Assembly (NCBI GenBank): GCA_037382065.1
Contig: JARRQF010000018.1
Span: forward strand, 1-34,241
Source: Thiodiazotropha sp037382065
Lineage (GTDB): Bacteria; Pseudomonadota; Gammaproteobacteria; Chromatiales; Chromatiaceae
Reading direction: 5' to 3'
Length of the DNA: 34,241 nucleotides
In this document: piece by piece, positions 1-8,666 of the stretch
Position numbering within the stretch: position 1 is the stretch's first letter
Layout: every line of letters starts with the position of its first letter
Notes under the pieces: generated by a model
What the model was told of the DNA's origin: nothing
The model's input: only the letters and a program-made list of their open reading frames with translations
Databases searched by the model: none
Made by a program: the position numbers and the translations under genes

Positions 1-2
1 CG

Positions 3-815
3 AATGATACACAAGCACCCGTGAGTTCAGGTGTTAACTTGAGTCGTTTGCCAGTGGATCTGATCCAACGGGGACGCTATCAACCACGGCGTGACTTCGA
101 TCCTGACAGCCTTAGAGAGCTGGCCGATTCAATTGCTGCTCAGGGTATTATCCAACCAATTATCGTGCGTGTTATTGAAAATGATCGTTATGAACTGATT
201 GCTGGTGAGCGACGCTGGCGGGCAGCACAGCAGGCCGGGTTGGATGAAATCCCGGTAGTCATCAAAGAGGTCACGGAAGAAGCTGCTATGGCAATGGGGC
301 TGATTGAAAATATTCAGAGAGAGGACCTTAATCCACTGGAAGAGTCAAATGCCTTGAGTCGGTTGCTGCACGAATTTGGTTTGACCCACCAGGAAGTGGC
401 CAAGGCTGTTGGTAAGTCCCGCACCAGTGTTACCAATCTGCTGCGCCTGTTGGAATTGAATGAAGAGGTCAAAAGTCTGGTGGAAAGCGGACGCATTGAG
501 ATGGGACATGCTCGTACCCTACTCGGGCTAAAGGGTGAGGATCAGACCAAGGCAGCCAACCAGGTCGTGGCGATGGGGCTTTCGGTGCGAGAAACCGAAA
601 AATTGGTTCGACGGCTACAGAACGAAGCGGAAAACCCAACACCATTTCGCCCTGCTCCGACAGTTGATCCAGACATTCGTCGTCTGGTGATCGATCTCTC
701 AGAAAAGCTGGGAGCCAAGGTTGATCTTCAACAAGGTACCAAGGGTAAAGGAAAACTGGTGATTGGTTACAACAGCCTGGATGAGCTGGAAGGGATTCTG
801 GACCACATCAAGTAG
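3..815 (+). CDS. parB: Chromosome partitioning protein ParB, 5'-truncated by the window edge
   Basis: ParB binds parS sites near the origin, spreads as a CTP-dependent clamp and works with ParA in chromosome segregation. The frame is open from base 3, so the gene begins outside the window; the GTG at 21 is only an internal codon. What is visible starts just before the ParB/Sulfiredoxin N-terminal domain. The motif GERRWRAAQQAG (residues 62-73 counted from base 21) and ENIQREDLNPLEE (96-108) are the CTP-binding and parS-clamp motifs of the family. A helix-turn-helix follows (about 122-145, HQEVAKAVGKSRTSVTN), and a C-terminal dimerisation segment ends in the typical LDELEGILDHIK. Intact proteins are about 280-300 residues, so perhaps 20-30 are missing. 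parA would be expected just upstream. parB upstream of the atp operon is the usual gammaproteobacterial order. Confidence 0.97.
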   Translation, partial: NDTQAPVSSGVNLSRLPVDLIQRGRYQPRRDFDPDSLRELADSIAAQGIIQPIIVRVIENDRYELIAGERRWRAAQQAGLDEIPVVIKEVTEEAAMAMGLIENIQREDLNPLEESNALSRLLHEFGLTHQEVAKAVGKSRTSVTNLLRLLELNEEVKSLVESGRIEMGHARTLLGLKGEDQTKAANQVVAMGLSVRETEKLVRRLQNEAENPTPFRPAPTVDPDIRRLVIDLSEKLGAKVDLQQGTKGKGKLVIGYNSLDELEGILDHIK

Positions 816-887
816 TCATTTAGCCGCAAATAGACGCCAATCACTACAAACCGTCGCATATGATTTGATGATATCCATGGCCCTAAA

Positions 888-3860
888 CTAAAGTCCAGAT
901 TTTGCCCATGGCATTCCTACCCATGGATCACCACCCAGCTCGGCTCGGTTCCAGATGGCTTGATAGCCATGAGCATCTCCCAGGAGAGTGAGATCGTACT
1001 TGCCTAAACTGTTTTCATCAATGACTTCACTGGAACTCCATTCACTGCCAGTGAAGAGGCTTTTGAAAATCTTGTTTTGATCATTACCATCATTCTGTAA
1101 CCAGGCTACCAGAAATCCCTCACTATCACTGGCTAACTGAAAATCAGTAAATTTCGAGTTATTAGATAGCAATGAACTGTCTGACCAGTTTATTCCATCA
1201 AAAACCCTAGCGTTTATATGATAAGCAGTCTCAGAGTAATCGTTAGTATTTCCCCAGATAACGGCATATTTTTCACCAGATGCTTTGATTAGGTTATTGT
1301 TTTCAGTCATATCAAACATGACATCGCTTCCACTGCTAAGACTCAAATTTTTAACGCCACGCCAAGCCGAGCCATCGTAGATATTGGCGAATAGCGTGGA
1401 GAGTTTGTCATCCTTTACCGAAACCCAGGCAACGGCATAGCCATTGCCGTTTGAGATAACACTGGGGGTTTCACCATGAGCCAGGTAGCGCGTCTCAATG
1501 ATTCCTATCTCTACGCCATCACTCCACTCATTAGTATAAAAGCTACTGTTGACCTTACCTCTGTCAAACCAAAAGATGGCGTAATCCTCGCCATTGCTCG
1601 CCAGCTGTGGAACATCTGGGTATCCATACCAGAAATCGCCAATGGCGATCAATTCAAGATCGGTGGTGACCGCTTGCCGGGAACTCCAATTTACTCCGTC
1701 AAACTCGGAGGAGTAGATATTCATGGTGTCATGATCATACTGTAACCATGCACTTAAATAGCTACTGCCATTGGATTCAATTTGTAGATAACCGGAATTG
1801 TTTTTGGCACTTTCGGTGATTGTGGTGGGTTCGCTCCAACTGGCACCATCAAAAAGACGTGCCAACAGATTAAGACCCAAAGGGGTAGAATCGGCATATA
1901 GCAACATATAGCTGTTGCCATTTGATGCCAGTGCCATGTAAATGGGGTCAGCTGATTGATGCAACAGGCTAATGTTTTGCACAATAGATTCACTCCATTC
2001 ATTCACACTGAAACTAAGCGCTTTTAGGTGATAGTTATCATCAGGCGCCTGTTCCTCCCAGGTAATGGTGAAACTGGTTCCATTTGTGATGATTTTTGGT
2101 GGGGTTTCGGTGATGGAATCTGACAGAACAACAGCTTGTTGCCACAGGTCACCTTCCCTTATGTTGGCAAAAAGAGCCTGATATCCATTCCTATCCTGAG
2201 ACCAGACAGCCAGGGTCGAACCATCATTGGTGGCTGTCAGGTTGGTATCATAACTACTACCAAGCCAGTAACTGCCTTCGCTCAAGAGTTGCTTGCCTTG
2301 CCATTGCTTGTCGAGTCTTTGGTTTCTGTACGTAGCAATATCGCTACCGTTATCACTGACCTGGTGCCAGATGACTGAGATACCCTCCCGGGGATTGGCT
2401 GCGATCGCGGGATATGTGACTGCTCCAGGATCATTCTCCAAGATTTCTGTTTCACTCCAGCCACCACTACTGTCGTGTTGGATTGTAGTGATATGGTCAG
2501 TTTCGTTGATCTTCTGCTTTAGCGCGAGGATATACTCCCCATTCAGACCGGAGAAGGTGATGGCTGAATCATGACGAAATGCGGTATCCAGAAGTTGATA
2601 ATTATTGATAGGAAAGCTTGCCAGTGAATCGGTTGTACTCACCCACTCTCCATTCTGGTAGATACTGGCATAGTAATCAATGGATTCGTATAGGTCAAAA
2701 TAGTTGTGGCTGTTCCAAACCAAAGCATAGCCTTCACCATCGGACACGAGGGTTGTTTGTTGGATCGACACAGCAGAGACTAATGTTTGCACTGTCCCCC
2801 AATTTCCATCACCTTGGGAATCGACAATGGCGCCGAGTGTGTTGCTATTATTTATCCTTATTACGATACAATAACCAGTGCCGTTTGATGTAATGTCATT
2901 AACTATGCTAGCTTCATCGGTCACCAGATGAATTGAACTCCAGCCACCAGACGGAGTATAGATACGATTCAATACCTTGGAAGAATTGGTTGTTACACTA
3001 CGCCATACCATGGAATATCCCACGCCATTGCTGGCAATTCGGGCTGCGTAGCTACTGTTGTAACCATCAGTAGGCCCAAGTATCTCTTCTACATTCTGCC
3101 AGGCTGAGCCATCAAAAAAACTGCCGAGCAAACGATTCCCTTCCGTCGCATTAATCACTACTAAGTAGCCTGTACCATTAGAGGCTGTACCTAATGAGTC
3201 TAAATTCTCGCTGTCTGTGAAATAGAGACGCTTTGCAACGTCCCATGAAATACCATCCTGGGAAACGGAGGCATACAACTCATAGCCATTAGTATTGGTT
3301 GTCCAGGTGTACCAAGTTACCAAGTAACCTTGATTATTGGTTACCAACTGAAAGCTCTTGAGATATGTAAAATCGCTACTTTTAGGTGCTTGGCTAGTCA
3401 CCCATTCTCCCTCATGAAACAGACTGAAAAAGAGGTTTGAATCCGCATCTTCCCAAGCTGCGGCAAAGCCCGTGCTACTAGAAACCAACTGTGGTTTGAG
3501 GGTCAACCCTGTAGTTGTTGTTACAGACGCTAATCTTTCGGCTCGGGACCAGCTGCCAGAGGCGTGATCATAGTGTGAATAGTAGAACCAGATACCTTTG
3601 CTGGATACCGGCCATATAGCCATCCCATCACCAGCGCTATTGAAAACCATCGTGGGGGTACCGGGGGAGGCTAGTGTCTGAATGTCACTAACTTTTCGGA
3701 CTGATGGGTCCAGATTGGTAGGAGTATCACCAGAATTGGGGGTTTCGACTACAGGGTCATTCGATGTGGTGCTATTGCTGGAACCGCCGCAGGCGGGTAG
3801 GAGTAACGCCAGAATAAGCAGGGTGAGGGCGAACCTAAGAGAAGAGGTTAATGGATACAT
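888..3860 (-). CDS. Large repeat-built lipoprotein, probably a beta-propeller, function unknown
   Basis: A 990-residue predicted lipoprotein. Residues 1-23 are a type II signal peptide with lipobox LPAC and acceptor Cys24, followed by a low-complexity Ser/Thr/Asn/Pro linker (about 25-55). The rest is about 17 degenerate repeats of roughly 50-55 residues. Each has a core like SNGxGYxVxW, then a short strand pair, then FDGxxWS; examples are SNGTGYLVV, SNGNGYAVAW and YDGSAWRG. This spacing suits beta-propeller blades, as in sialidase or BNR-like folds, but no catalytic residues were recognised. The likely location is the cell surface or the periplasmic face of the outer membrane. It is convergent with parB and divergent from the atp operon, so it interrupts the usual parB-atpI adjacency. 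No function can be assigned; adhesion or glycan binding is speculation. Confidence 0.8.
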   Translation of the reverse strand: MYPLTSSLRFALTLLILALLLPACGGSSNSTTSNDPVVETPNSGDTPTNLDPSVRKVSDIQTLASPGTPTMVFNSAGDGMAIWPVSSKGIWFYYSHYDHASGSWSRAERLASVTTTTGLTLKPQLVSSSTGFAAAWEDADSNLFFSLFHEGEWVTSQAPKSSDFTYLKSFQLVTNNQGYLVTWYTWTTNTNGYELYASVSQDGISWDVAKRLYFTDSENLDSLGTASNGTGYLVVINATEGNRLLGSFFDGSAWQNVEEILGPTDGYNSSYAARIASNGVGYSMVWRSVTTNSSKVLNRIYTPSGGWSSIHLVTDEASIVNDITSNGTGYCIVIRINNSNTLGAIVDSQGDGNWGTVQTLVSAVSIQQTTLVSDGEGYALVWNSHNYFDLYESIDYYASIYQNGEWVSTTDSLASFPINNYQLLDTAFRHDSAITFSGLNGEYILALKQKINETDHITTIQHDSSGGWSETEILENDPGAVTYPAIAANPREGISVIWHQVSDNGSDIATYRNQRLDKQWQGKQLLSEGSYWLGSSYDTNLTATNDGSTLAVWSQDRNGYQALFANIREGDLWQQAVVLSDSITETPPKIITNGTSFTITWEEQAPDDNYHLKALSFSVNEWSESIVQNISLLHQSADPIYMALASNGNSYMLLYADSTPLGLNLLARLFDGASWSEPTTITESAKNNSGYLQIESNGSSYLSAWLQYDHDTMNIYSSEFDGVNWSSRQAVTTDLELIAIGDFWYGYPDVPQLASNGEDYAIFWFDRGKVNSSFYTNEWSDGVEIGIIETRYLAHGETPSVISNGNGYAVAWVSVKDDKLSTLFANIYDGSAWRGVKNLSLSSGSDVMFDMTENNNLIKASGEKYAVIWGNTNDYSETAYHINARVFDGINWSDSSLLSNNSKFTDFQLASDSEGFLVAWLQNDGNDQNKIFKSLFTGSEWSSSEVIDENSLGKYDLTLLGDAHGYQAIWNRAELGGDPWVGMPWAKSGL

Positions 3861-4381
3861 CCTTGATGTCCAGTATGGTGAGTCAATAGAGAGAATTGAT
3901 ATGGTATTTCAGTTAGAGTACCTGAAAGAAGATTCTGAATCCATTTCGTCTTCGAATAAGTCTATTTGTAAAAAGAGTTTTGTAAAGCACTGCGTTCGTT
4001 AGCGCCACCTGAACAGGCATTGCTGGATAAGGGGCCATCGCGATTGGTTAGTCAGTGGAGGTTAGAGAGTTTGATTTGGCGTCATTATTCTCACATCACC
4101 TGTTCGATAGCCGTTTCTGCTCTGATATGGTGCAAGAACGGTTTTATTTAATGAGGTTCTATGGAAAGGATCGAGCGTTAATTAGCTCCTCAAAAATATT
4201 CCCAATGAGGATTTTGTAGCCATTAGATAGGTAATATACGAAGCTTATTTGATGCTTAGATAAAAAAATTAATTTGGGTTTATTCTTGCTTCTGTTTAAT
4301 AAATTCTTGATTCTAAAAAGGCTGGCGCCGAATAGGGACATTTTATGGTTTAGCCTCCTATAAAATTTATGCATCTATCCT
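3861..4381. other. Intergenic region, lipoprotein to atp operon
   Basis: About 520 bases without a gene I trust. The part from about 4160 to 4400 is AT-rich and leads into the atp promoter. Bases about 3988-4149 read on the + strand as an uninterrupted coding-like stretch (for example LAPPEQALLDKGPSRLVSQW) ending at TAA 4147-4149. It has no start or ribosome site of its own and I do not recognise it; it could be a gene remnant. A 71-codon minus-strand ORF at 4159-4374 is basic and low-complexity, and I do not consider it real. Confidence 0.5.
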
Positions 4382-4410
4382 TTGACCTTATATACCAGAC
4401 CCCTTATACT
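4382..4410 (+). promoter_or_regulatory. Sigma70-type promoter of the atp operon
   Basis: TTGACC at 4382-4387 and TATACT at 4405-4410 are separated by exactly 17 bases; each hexamer matches the consensus at 5 of 6 positions. Transcription would start near 4417, about 50 bases before the preferred atpI start. It follows an AT-rich upstream tract. This is the strongest promoter match seen in the window. Confidence 0.7.
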
Positions 4411-4468
4411 CCTCCCTCCTTGCTGGATAGGCTCTTACTTAATAAATAAGGGGTACCGGGAAACCGGC

Positions 4469-4849
4469 ATGCAGCTTACTGGAAACAGCCAGATACGCAC
4501 CATCATAGTGCTCCAAATTGTAGCAGCACTGACTATAGGTTTGATATTGCTGATGTTCAGTACAATGGCGGCATTGTCAGGCGTGATAGGTGGGCTTATT
4601 GCTGCTCTTGCGAACGGATATTTCGCTCACCGATCTTTTGTGCACTACCGTGCTGAAGATCCTGGCAAAATAGCAAGTCGTATGTTTGGCGCTGAAATCC
4701 AGAAGTTAATAATGACGGGTTTGCTCTTTGGGTTGACAATTGTCACCATTAAACCCGTAAATATTGGTATATTACTGTGCTGCTATTTGTGCGTTCAGGT
4801 AGTGGTGCCACTAATTGTGTTGATTTTTCAAGATAGACAGCATTCATAG
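4469..4849 (+). CDS. atpI: ATP synthase subunit I (AtpI)
   Basis: AtpI is a small inner-membrane protein encoded first in many atp operons. It helps c-ring assembly and perhaps Mg2+ handling, and it is not part of the finished enzyme. The 126-residue protein has four hydrophobic segments (about residues 11-32, 36-52, 74-94 and 97-118), and a polar loop with HRSFVHYRAEDPGKIASRMFGAE between the second and third, as in the family. I chose ATG 4469 (MQLTGNSQIRTI) because it puts the first membrane helix at the normal distance. The frame extends back to an ATG at 4382, but that codon lies inside the predicted promoter. atpB starts 12 bases after the stop. Confidence 0.85.
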   Translation: MQLTGNSQIRTIIVLQIVAALTIGLILLMFSTMAALSGVIGGLIAALANGYFAHRSFVHYRAEDPGKIASRMFGAEIQKLIMTGLLFGLTIVTIKPVNIGILLCCYLCVQVVVPLIVLIFQDRQHS

Positions 4850-4861
4850 GTAACTATAAAT

Positions 4862-5722
4862 ATGGCTGGCGACGCCCTTACCTCAAGTGAATACATCAAA
4901 CACCATCTGACCAATCTGACTTTTGGCCAACATGCTGAAGGTGGTTGGGGGTTTGCACACAGCTCTGCTGAAGCAAAGGAGATGGGTTTTTGGGCGATTA
5001 ATATCGACACCATGTTTTGGTCGTTGCTACTGGGTGGTCTGTTCATCTACTTTTTCAGCAAATCAGCAAAAAACGCGACTAAAGGGGTTCCCGACGGGTT
5101 ACAGAATTTCGTCGAGTGGATTGTCGATTTCATCAATACCAGCGTTCGCGGCTCATTTAGTGGACGTAATGCTTTGGTAGCGCCACTGGCGTTGACCATT
5201 TTCGTTTGGATTTTCCTGCAGAACTTGATGGATCTGGTTCCCGTAGATGTTATTCCCTGGATCACCGGTAGTTTGGGCATACACTTTATGAAAGTTGTTC
5301 CCTCTACTGATCCAAATGCCACCTTTGGCATGGCCATTGGTGTGTTTCTGCTTGTTCTCTTTTACAGCATTAAAATTAAAGGTGTTGGTGGTTTTGTGGG
5401 TGAACTGACCCTGCAGCCTTTTTCCTCCCAGAATCCTCTGGTCAATCTTCTGTTTATTCCAATCAACTTCATATTGGAATTTGTTAGTTTGATTGCAAAA
5501 CCTATCTCTCTCGCACTGCGTCTGTTCGGTAACATGTACGCTGGCGAGATGATCTTTATTCTGATCGCCATCATGTATAACGCTGGACTTGTCCTGGGCT
5601 TGTTTGGTGGTGTTCTGCAACTAGGTTGGGCTATTTTCCATATTCTGATTATTACACTCCAGGCATTCATCTTTATGACTCTGACGATTGTGTATCTTGA
5701 TATGGCGCACCACGAACACTGA
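4862..5722 (+). CDS. atpB: F0F1 ATP synthase subunit a
   Basis: Subunit a forms the two half-channels that carry protons to and from the c-ring. It is a 286-residue multi-spanning inner-membrane protein, slightly longer than the E. coli protein because of a longer N-terminus (GDALTSSEYIKHHLTNL). The essential arginine is Arg220 in SLALRLFGNMYAGE, followed by the conserved Gly-Glu pair (228-229). The last helix has His260 and Gln267 in FHILIITLQAF, the counterparts of E. coli His245 and Gln252. These residues indicate a normal proton-translocating enzyme. It sits between atpI and atpE in standard order. Confidence 0.98.
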   Translation: MAGDALTSSEYIKHHLTNLTFGQHAEGGWGFAHSSAEAKEMGFWAINIDTMFWSLLLGGLFIYFFSKSAKNATKGVPDGLQNFVEWIVDFINTSVRGSFSGRNALVAPLALTIFVWIFLQNLMDLVPVDVIPWITGSLGIHFMKVVPSTDPNATFGMAIGVFLLVLFYSIKIKGVGGFVGELTLQPFSSQNPLVNLLFIPINFILEFVSLIAKPISLALRLFGNMYAGEMIFILIAIMYNAGLVLGLFGGVLQLGWAIFHILIITLQAFIFMTLTIVYLDMAHHEH

Positions 5723-5768
5723 TTTCTATTTTCTTTAACTATCTAGTTCATTAAACGGGAGACCAATA

Positions 5769-5999
5769 ATGGAACAAGCACTGCTGTACATAGCTGGCGC
5801 GATCATGATGGGCCTTGGCGCCCTGGGCGCGGCGGTTGGCATCGGTATTTTGGGTGGACGCTTTCTCGAAGGCGCTGCTCGTCAACCTGAACTCATTCCT
5901 ATGCTGCGTACCCAGTTCTTCATCGTAATGGGTTTGGTTGACGCAGTACCCATGATCGCTGTGGGTCTGGCCATGTATGTACTGTTCGCTGTCACCTGA
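5769..5999 (+). CDS. atpE: F0F1 ATP synthase subunit c
   Basis: Subunit c is the proteolipid of the rotary ring. The 76 residues form a helical hairpin: helix 1 with the glycine-rich AGAIMMGLGALGAAVGIG, a polar loop RQPEL (39-43) that contacts the gamma and epsilon subunits, and helix 2 carrying the ion-binding carboxylate Asp58 in MGLVDAVPMI. An aspartate here, without the Gln/Glu-Ser sodium ligands, points to proton rather than sodium coupling. Upstream, CGGGAG at 5757-5762 is a Shine-Dalgarno-like site 6 bases before the ATG, fitting the high c stoichiometry. Confidence 0.98.
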   Translation: MEQALLYIAGAIMMGLGALGAAVGIGILGGRFLEGAARQPELIPMLRTQFFIVMGLVDAVPMIAVGLAMYVLFAVT

Positions 6000-6054
6000 T
6001 TTAATCAATTGAGCGAACTTTCTATTATCTCGTCCAACGAGAGGTAAGTCCGGG

Positions 6055-6525
6055 ATGAACATCAATCTGACTTTAGTAGGTCAGCTGCTCTCATTTGCGG
6101 TATTCGTGTGGTTCACAATGAAGTATGTCTGGACCCCGATTATGGGTGCTCTGGAGACCCGCAAAAAGGAGATAGCCGACGGTCTGGCTGCTGCGGAGCG
6201 TGGACAGCACGAGCAGGAGCTTGCAAAAGAGCGAGCCAAGGATGTCTTGCATGAAGCAAAGGCACAGGCTGCTGAAATCGTAGCTCAGGCGCAAAAAAGA
6301 GCGGCTGAAATAGTCGATGAATCGAAAGGCACAGCACGCACAGAAGGCGAGCGTATCGTGTCGGCCGCACATGCGGAGATCGAGCAGGAAACAAACCGCG
6401 CCCGTGAACAACTGCGCGAAAAGGTCGGCCTATTGGCTGTGGCAGGCGCAGAAAAGATCCTTAAGAAAGAGATCAATGCGGATGCCCATCAAGACATAGT
6501 TGCCGCCTTGGCTAAAGAGATCTAG
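6055..6525 (+). CDS. atpF: F0F1 ATP synthase subunit b
   Basis: Subunit b is the dimeric peripheral stalk that holds F1 against rotation. It has 156 residues, the same length as in E. coli. An N-terminal membrane helix (about 4-26, LTLVGQLLSFAVFVWFTMKY) is followed by a long charged Ala/Glu/Lys-rich coiled coil (about 35-140), with a C-terminal part that binds subunit delta. The ATG follows a GAGAGG ribosome site. Only 8 bases separate its stop from atpH. Confidence 0.97.
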   Translation: MNINLTLVGQLLSFAVFVWFTMKYVWTPIMGALETRKKEIADGLAAAERGQHEQELAKERAKDVLHEAKAQAAEIVAQAQKRAAEIVDESKGTARTEGERIVSAAHAEIEQETNRAREQLREKVGLLAVAGAEKILKKEINADAHQDIVAALAKEI

Positions 6526-6533
6526 GCGGAATT

Positions 6534-7073
6534 ATGGCCGATGAAGCTACCACCATTGCCCGTCCCTACGCAGAAGCAGTGTTTGCTCATGCAGATGAAA
6601 AGGAGAGTCTCGAGCTTTGGCACGATATGCTGACCTTCCTATCTGCTGTGGTTGAAGATGAAGGCATTACTCAAATAGTCAGCAATCCACTCATTGATCA
6701 ACAGGCCATGTTCGGGCTGTTGCTGGAGATTGCTGGTGACCAGGTTAATGAGGAGGGAGGTAATCTGATCCGCTTATTGGTTCAGAACCGCCGTCTCAGC
6801 GTGTTGCCTCAAATCAAGACACTGTTTGAAGAGCTTAAGGCAGATAAAGAGAAAGTGATAACTGTGCATGTCACCTCTGCCTATGTACTTAAGCCTGTGC
6901 AGGAAAAACTTATTGCCGACGCCTTAAAGGCCAAGCTGGGTCGCGAAGTCACCATCACTAGTGAAAAAAATACCGATCTAATCGGTGGTCTTCACATCCG
7001 TGCTGGAGACATGGTAATCGACGGTTCAGTCCGTGGAAAACTTCAGCAACTGGCGAATGAATTAGGAATCTAA
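6534..7073 (+). CDS. atpH: F0F1 ATP synthase subunit delta
   Basis: Delta caps the F1 head and joins it to the b-subunit stalk. It has 179 residues against 177 in E. coli. The N-terminal helical domain opens with IARPYAEAVFAHA, the family signature. The C-terminal part includes LGREVTITSEKNTDLIGGLH and ends with a typical DGSVRGKLQQLANELGI tail. It lies tightly between atpF and atpA, which implies translation from one message. Confidence 0.97.
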   Translation: MADEATTIARPYAEAVFAHADEKESLELWHDMLTFLSAVVEDEGITQIVSNPLIDQQAMFGLLLEIAGDQVNEEGGNLIRLLVQNRRLSVLPQIKTLFEELKADKEKVITVHVTSAYVLKPVQEKLIADALKAKLGREVTITSEKNTDLIGGLHIRAGDMVIDGSVRGKLQQLANELGI

Positions 7074-7086
7074 GCGAGAAGCCATC

Positions 7087-8628
7087 ATGCAACTCAATCC
7101 ATCCGAGATCAGCGAACTGATCAAAAGCAAGATCGAAAAATTTGATCTTAAGACCGAAGCCCGCAACGAGGGTACGATCATCAGTCTAACTGATGGTATT
7201 GCTCGCATCCACGGTCTCGAAGACGTCATGTCTTATGAGATGTTGGAGTTTCCGGGCAATACATTCGGACTGGCACTCAACCTTGAGCGCGACTCAGTCG
7301 GGGCTGTGGTGTTGGGTGACTACAAGCATCTTACTGAAGGTGACGCCGTCAAGTGTACTGGCCGCGTTCTTGAGGTACCGGTAGGTGAAGGTCTATTGGG
7401 CCGAGTGGTCGATTCACTGGGGCTCCCCCTCGACGGAAAAGGCGATATCAAAGCCGAGGCGACATCACCAATCGAGAAGGTGGCACCAGGTGTCATCGAC
7501 CGTAAATCGGTTGACCAACCTGTGCAGACTGGTATTAAGTCGATTGACGCTATGGTGCCGATCGGACGTGGCCAGCGCGAGTTGATCATCGGTGATCGTC
7601 AGACCGGTAAATCAGCGGTTGCCATCGATGCGATCATTAATCAGAAAGGCACCGGGATCAAATGTATCTACGTTGCTGTCGGACAGAAAAACTCCACCAT
7701 TGCACAGGTTGCCAGGAAGCTGGAAGAGCATGGCGCCATGGAACATACGATTATCGTCGCCGCACCAGCCGCATACTCCGCAGCGATGCAGTTTATCGCT
7801 CCCTACTCCGGTTGCACTATGGGTGAATACTTCCGCGATAAGGGTGAAGATGCGCTGATCATCTATGACGATCTCACTAAGCAAGCTTGGGCCTATCGTC
7901 AGGTATCCCTGTTGCTAAGACGCCCACCAGGTCGTGAAGCCTATCCTGGTGATGTCTTCTATCTCCATTCACGTTTGTTGGAGCGCGCTGCACGAGTCAA
8001 TGCTGACTTCGTCGAGAAGAGTTCGGATGGCAAGGTTAAGGGTAAAACTGGATCCTTGACGGCACTGCCAATCATCGAAACTCAGGCGGGTGATGTCTCT
8101 GCTTTCGTACCAACCAACGTTATCTCAATTACCGACGGCCAGATTTTCCTTGAAGCCGATCTATTCAATGCCGGTATCCGGCCTGCGATTAACGCAGGTT
8201 TGTCTGTCTCCCGGGTGGGTGGTTCAGCACAGACCAAGATCATCAGGAAGCTTGGTGGCGGTGTGCGTCTTGCATTAGCTCAGTATCGTGAGTTGGCAGC
8301 ATTCTCACAGTTTGCATCTGACCTTGATGAGGCAACACGTAAGCAGTTGGAGCGTGGTGAGCGCGTCACAGAGCTGATGAAGCAATCGCAGTACTCGCCC
8401 CTACCTGTTTCTGGTATGGCATCCACACTGTTTGCTGCCAATGAAGGCTACCTTGATGATGTTGACGTTGCGAAAGTGGTTGACTTCGAGGCTGCTCTAC
8501 ATGGCTACATGAAGAGTAATCAGAAGGAGCTATTGGATAAAATTGATGAAGCGGGTGACTACAATGCCGAGATAGAAGAAGCTCTGCATAACGCCCTTAA
8601 GGACTTCAAAGCCAACCATACCTGGTAG
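7087..8628 (+). CDS. atpA: F0F1 ATP synthase subunit alpha
   Basis: Alpha is the non-catalytic nucleotide-binding subunit of the alpha3beta3 hexamer and supplies the arginine finger to the catalytic sites. It has 513 residues, as in E. coli. The order is an N-terminal beta-barrel (about 25-95), a nucleotide-binding domain with P-loop GDRQTGKS (169-176) and the PGREAYPGDVFYLHSRLLERAA segment, then a C-terminal helical bundle. All standard motifs are present and there is no sign of disruption. Confidence 0.99.
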   Translation: MQLNPSEISELIKSKIEKFDLKTEARNEGTIISLTDGIARIHGLEDVMSYEMLEFPGNTFGLALNLERDSVGAVVLGDYKHLTEGDAVKCTGRVLEVPVGEGLLGRVVDSLGLPLDGKGDIKAEATSPIEKVAPGVIDRKSVDQPVQTGIKSIDAMVPIGRGQRELIIGDRQTGKSAVAIDAIINQKGTGIKCIYVAVGQKNSTIAQVARKLEEHGAMEHTIIVAAPAAYSAAMQFIAPYSGCTMGEYFRDKGEDALIIYDDLTKQAWAYRQVSLLLRRPPGREAYPGDVFYLHSRLLERAARVNADFVEKSSDGKVKGKTGSLTALPIIETQAGDVSAFVPTNVISITDGQIFLEADLFNAGIRPAINAGLSVSRVGGSAQTKIIRKLGGGVRLALAQYRELAAFSQFASDLDEATRKQLERGERVTELMKQSQYSPLPVSGMASTLFAANEGYLDDVDVAKVVDFEAALHGYMKSNQKELLDKIDEAGDYNAEIEEALHNALKDFKANHTW

Positions 8629-8666
8629 ATAGCGTCGGGTAATCATAAGAGATAGGGTATAGAGTT

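Noticed and set aside
888..3860. CRISPR or DNA tandem repeats inside the lipoprotein gene
   Set aside because: The repetition is at protein level with strong divergence; no regular identical DNA repeats with spacers.
3682..4002. Plus-strand ORF of 106 codons
   Set aside because: Most of it lies opposite the lipoprotein gene, including its signal peptide; the frame is a shadow with no start signals.
4159..4374. Minus-strand ORF of 71 codons before the atp operon
   Set aside because: Basic, AT-driven composition, no ribosome site, and it lies in the AT-rich region next to the atp promoter.
5047..6411. Several long minus-strand ORFs opposite atpB, atpE and atpF
   Set aside because: Complementary-strand shadows of conserved genes; no independent starts and implausible composition.
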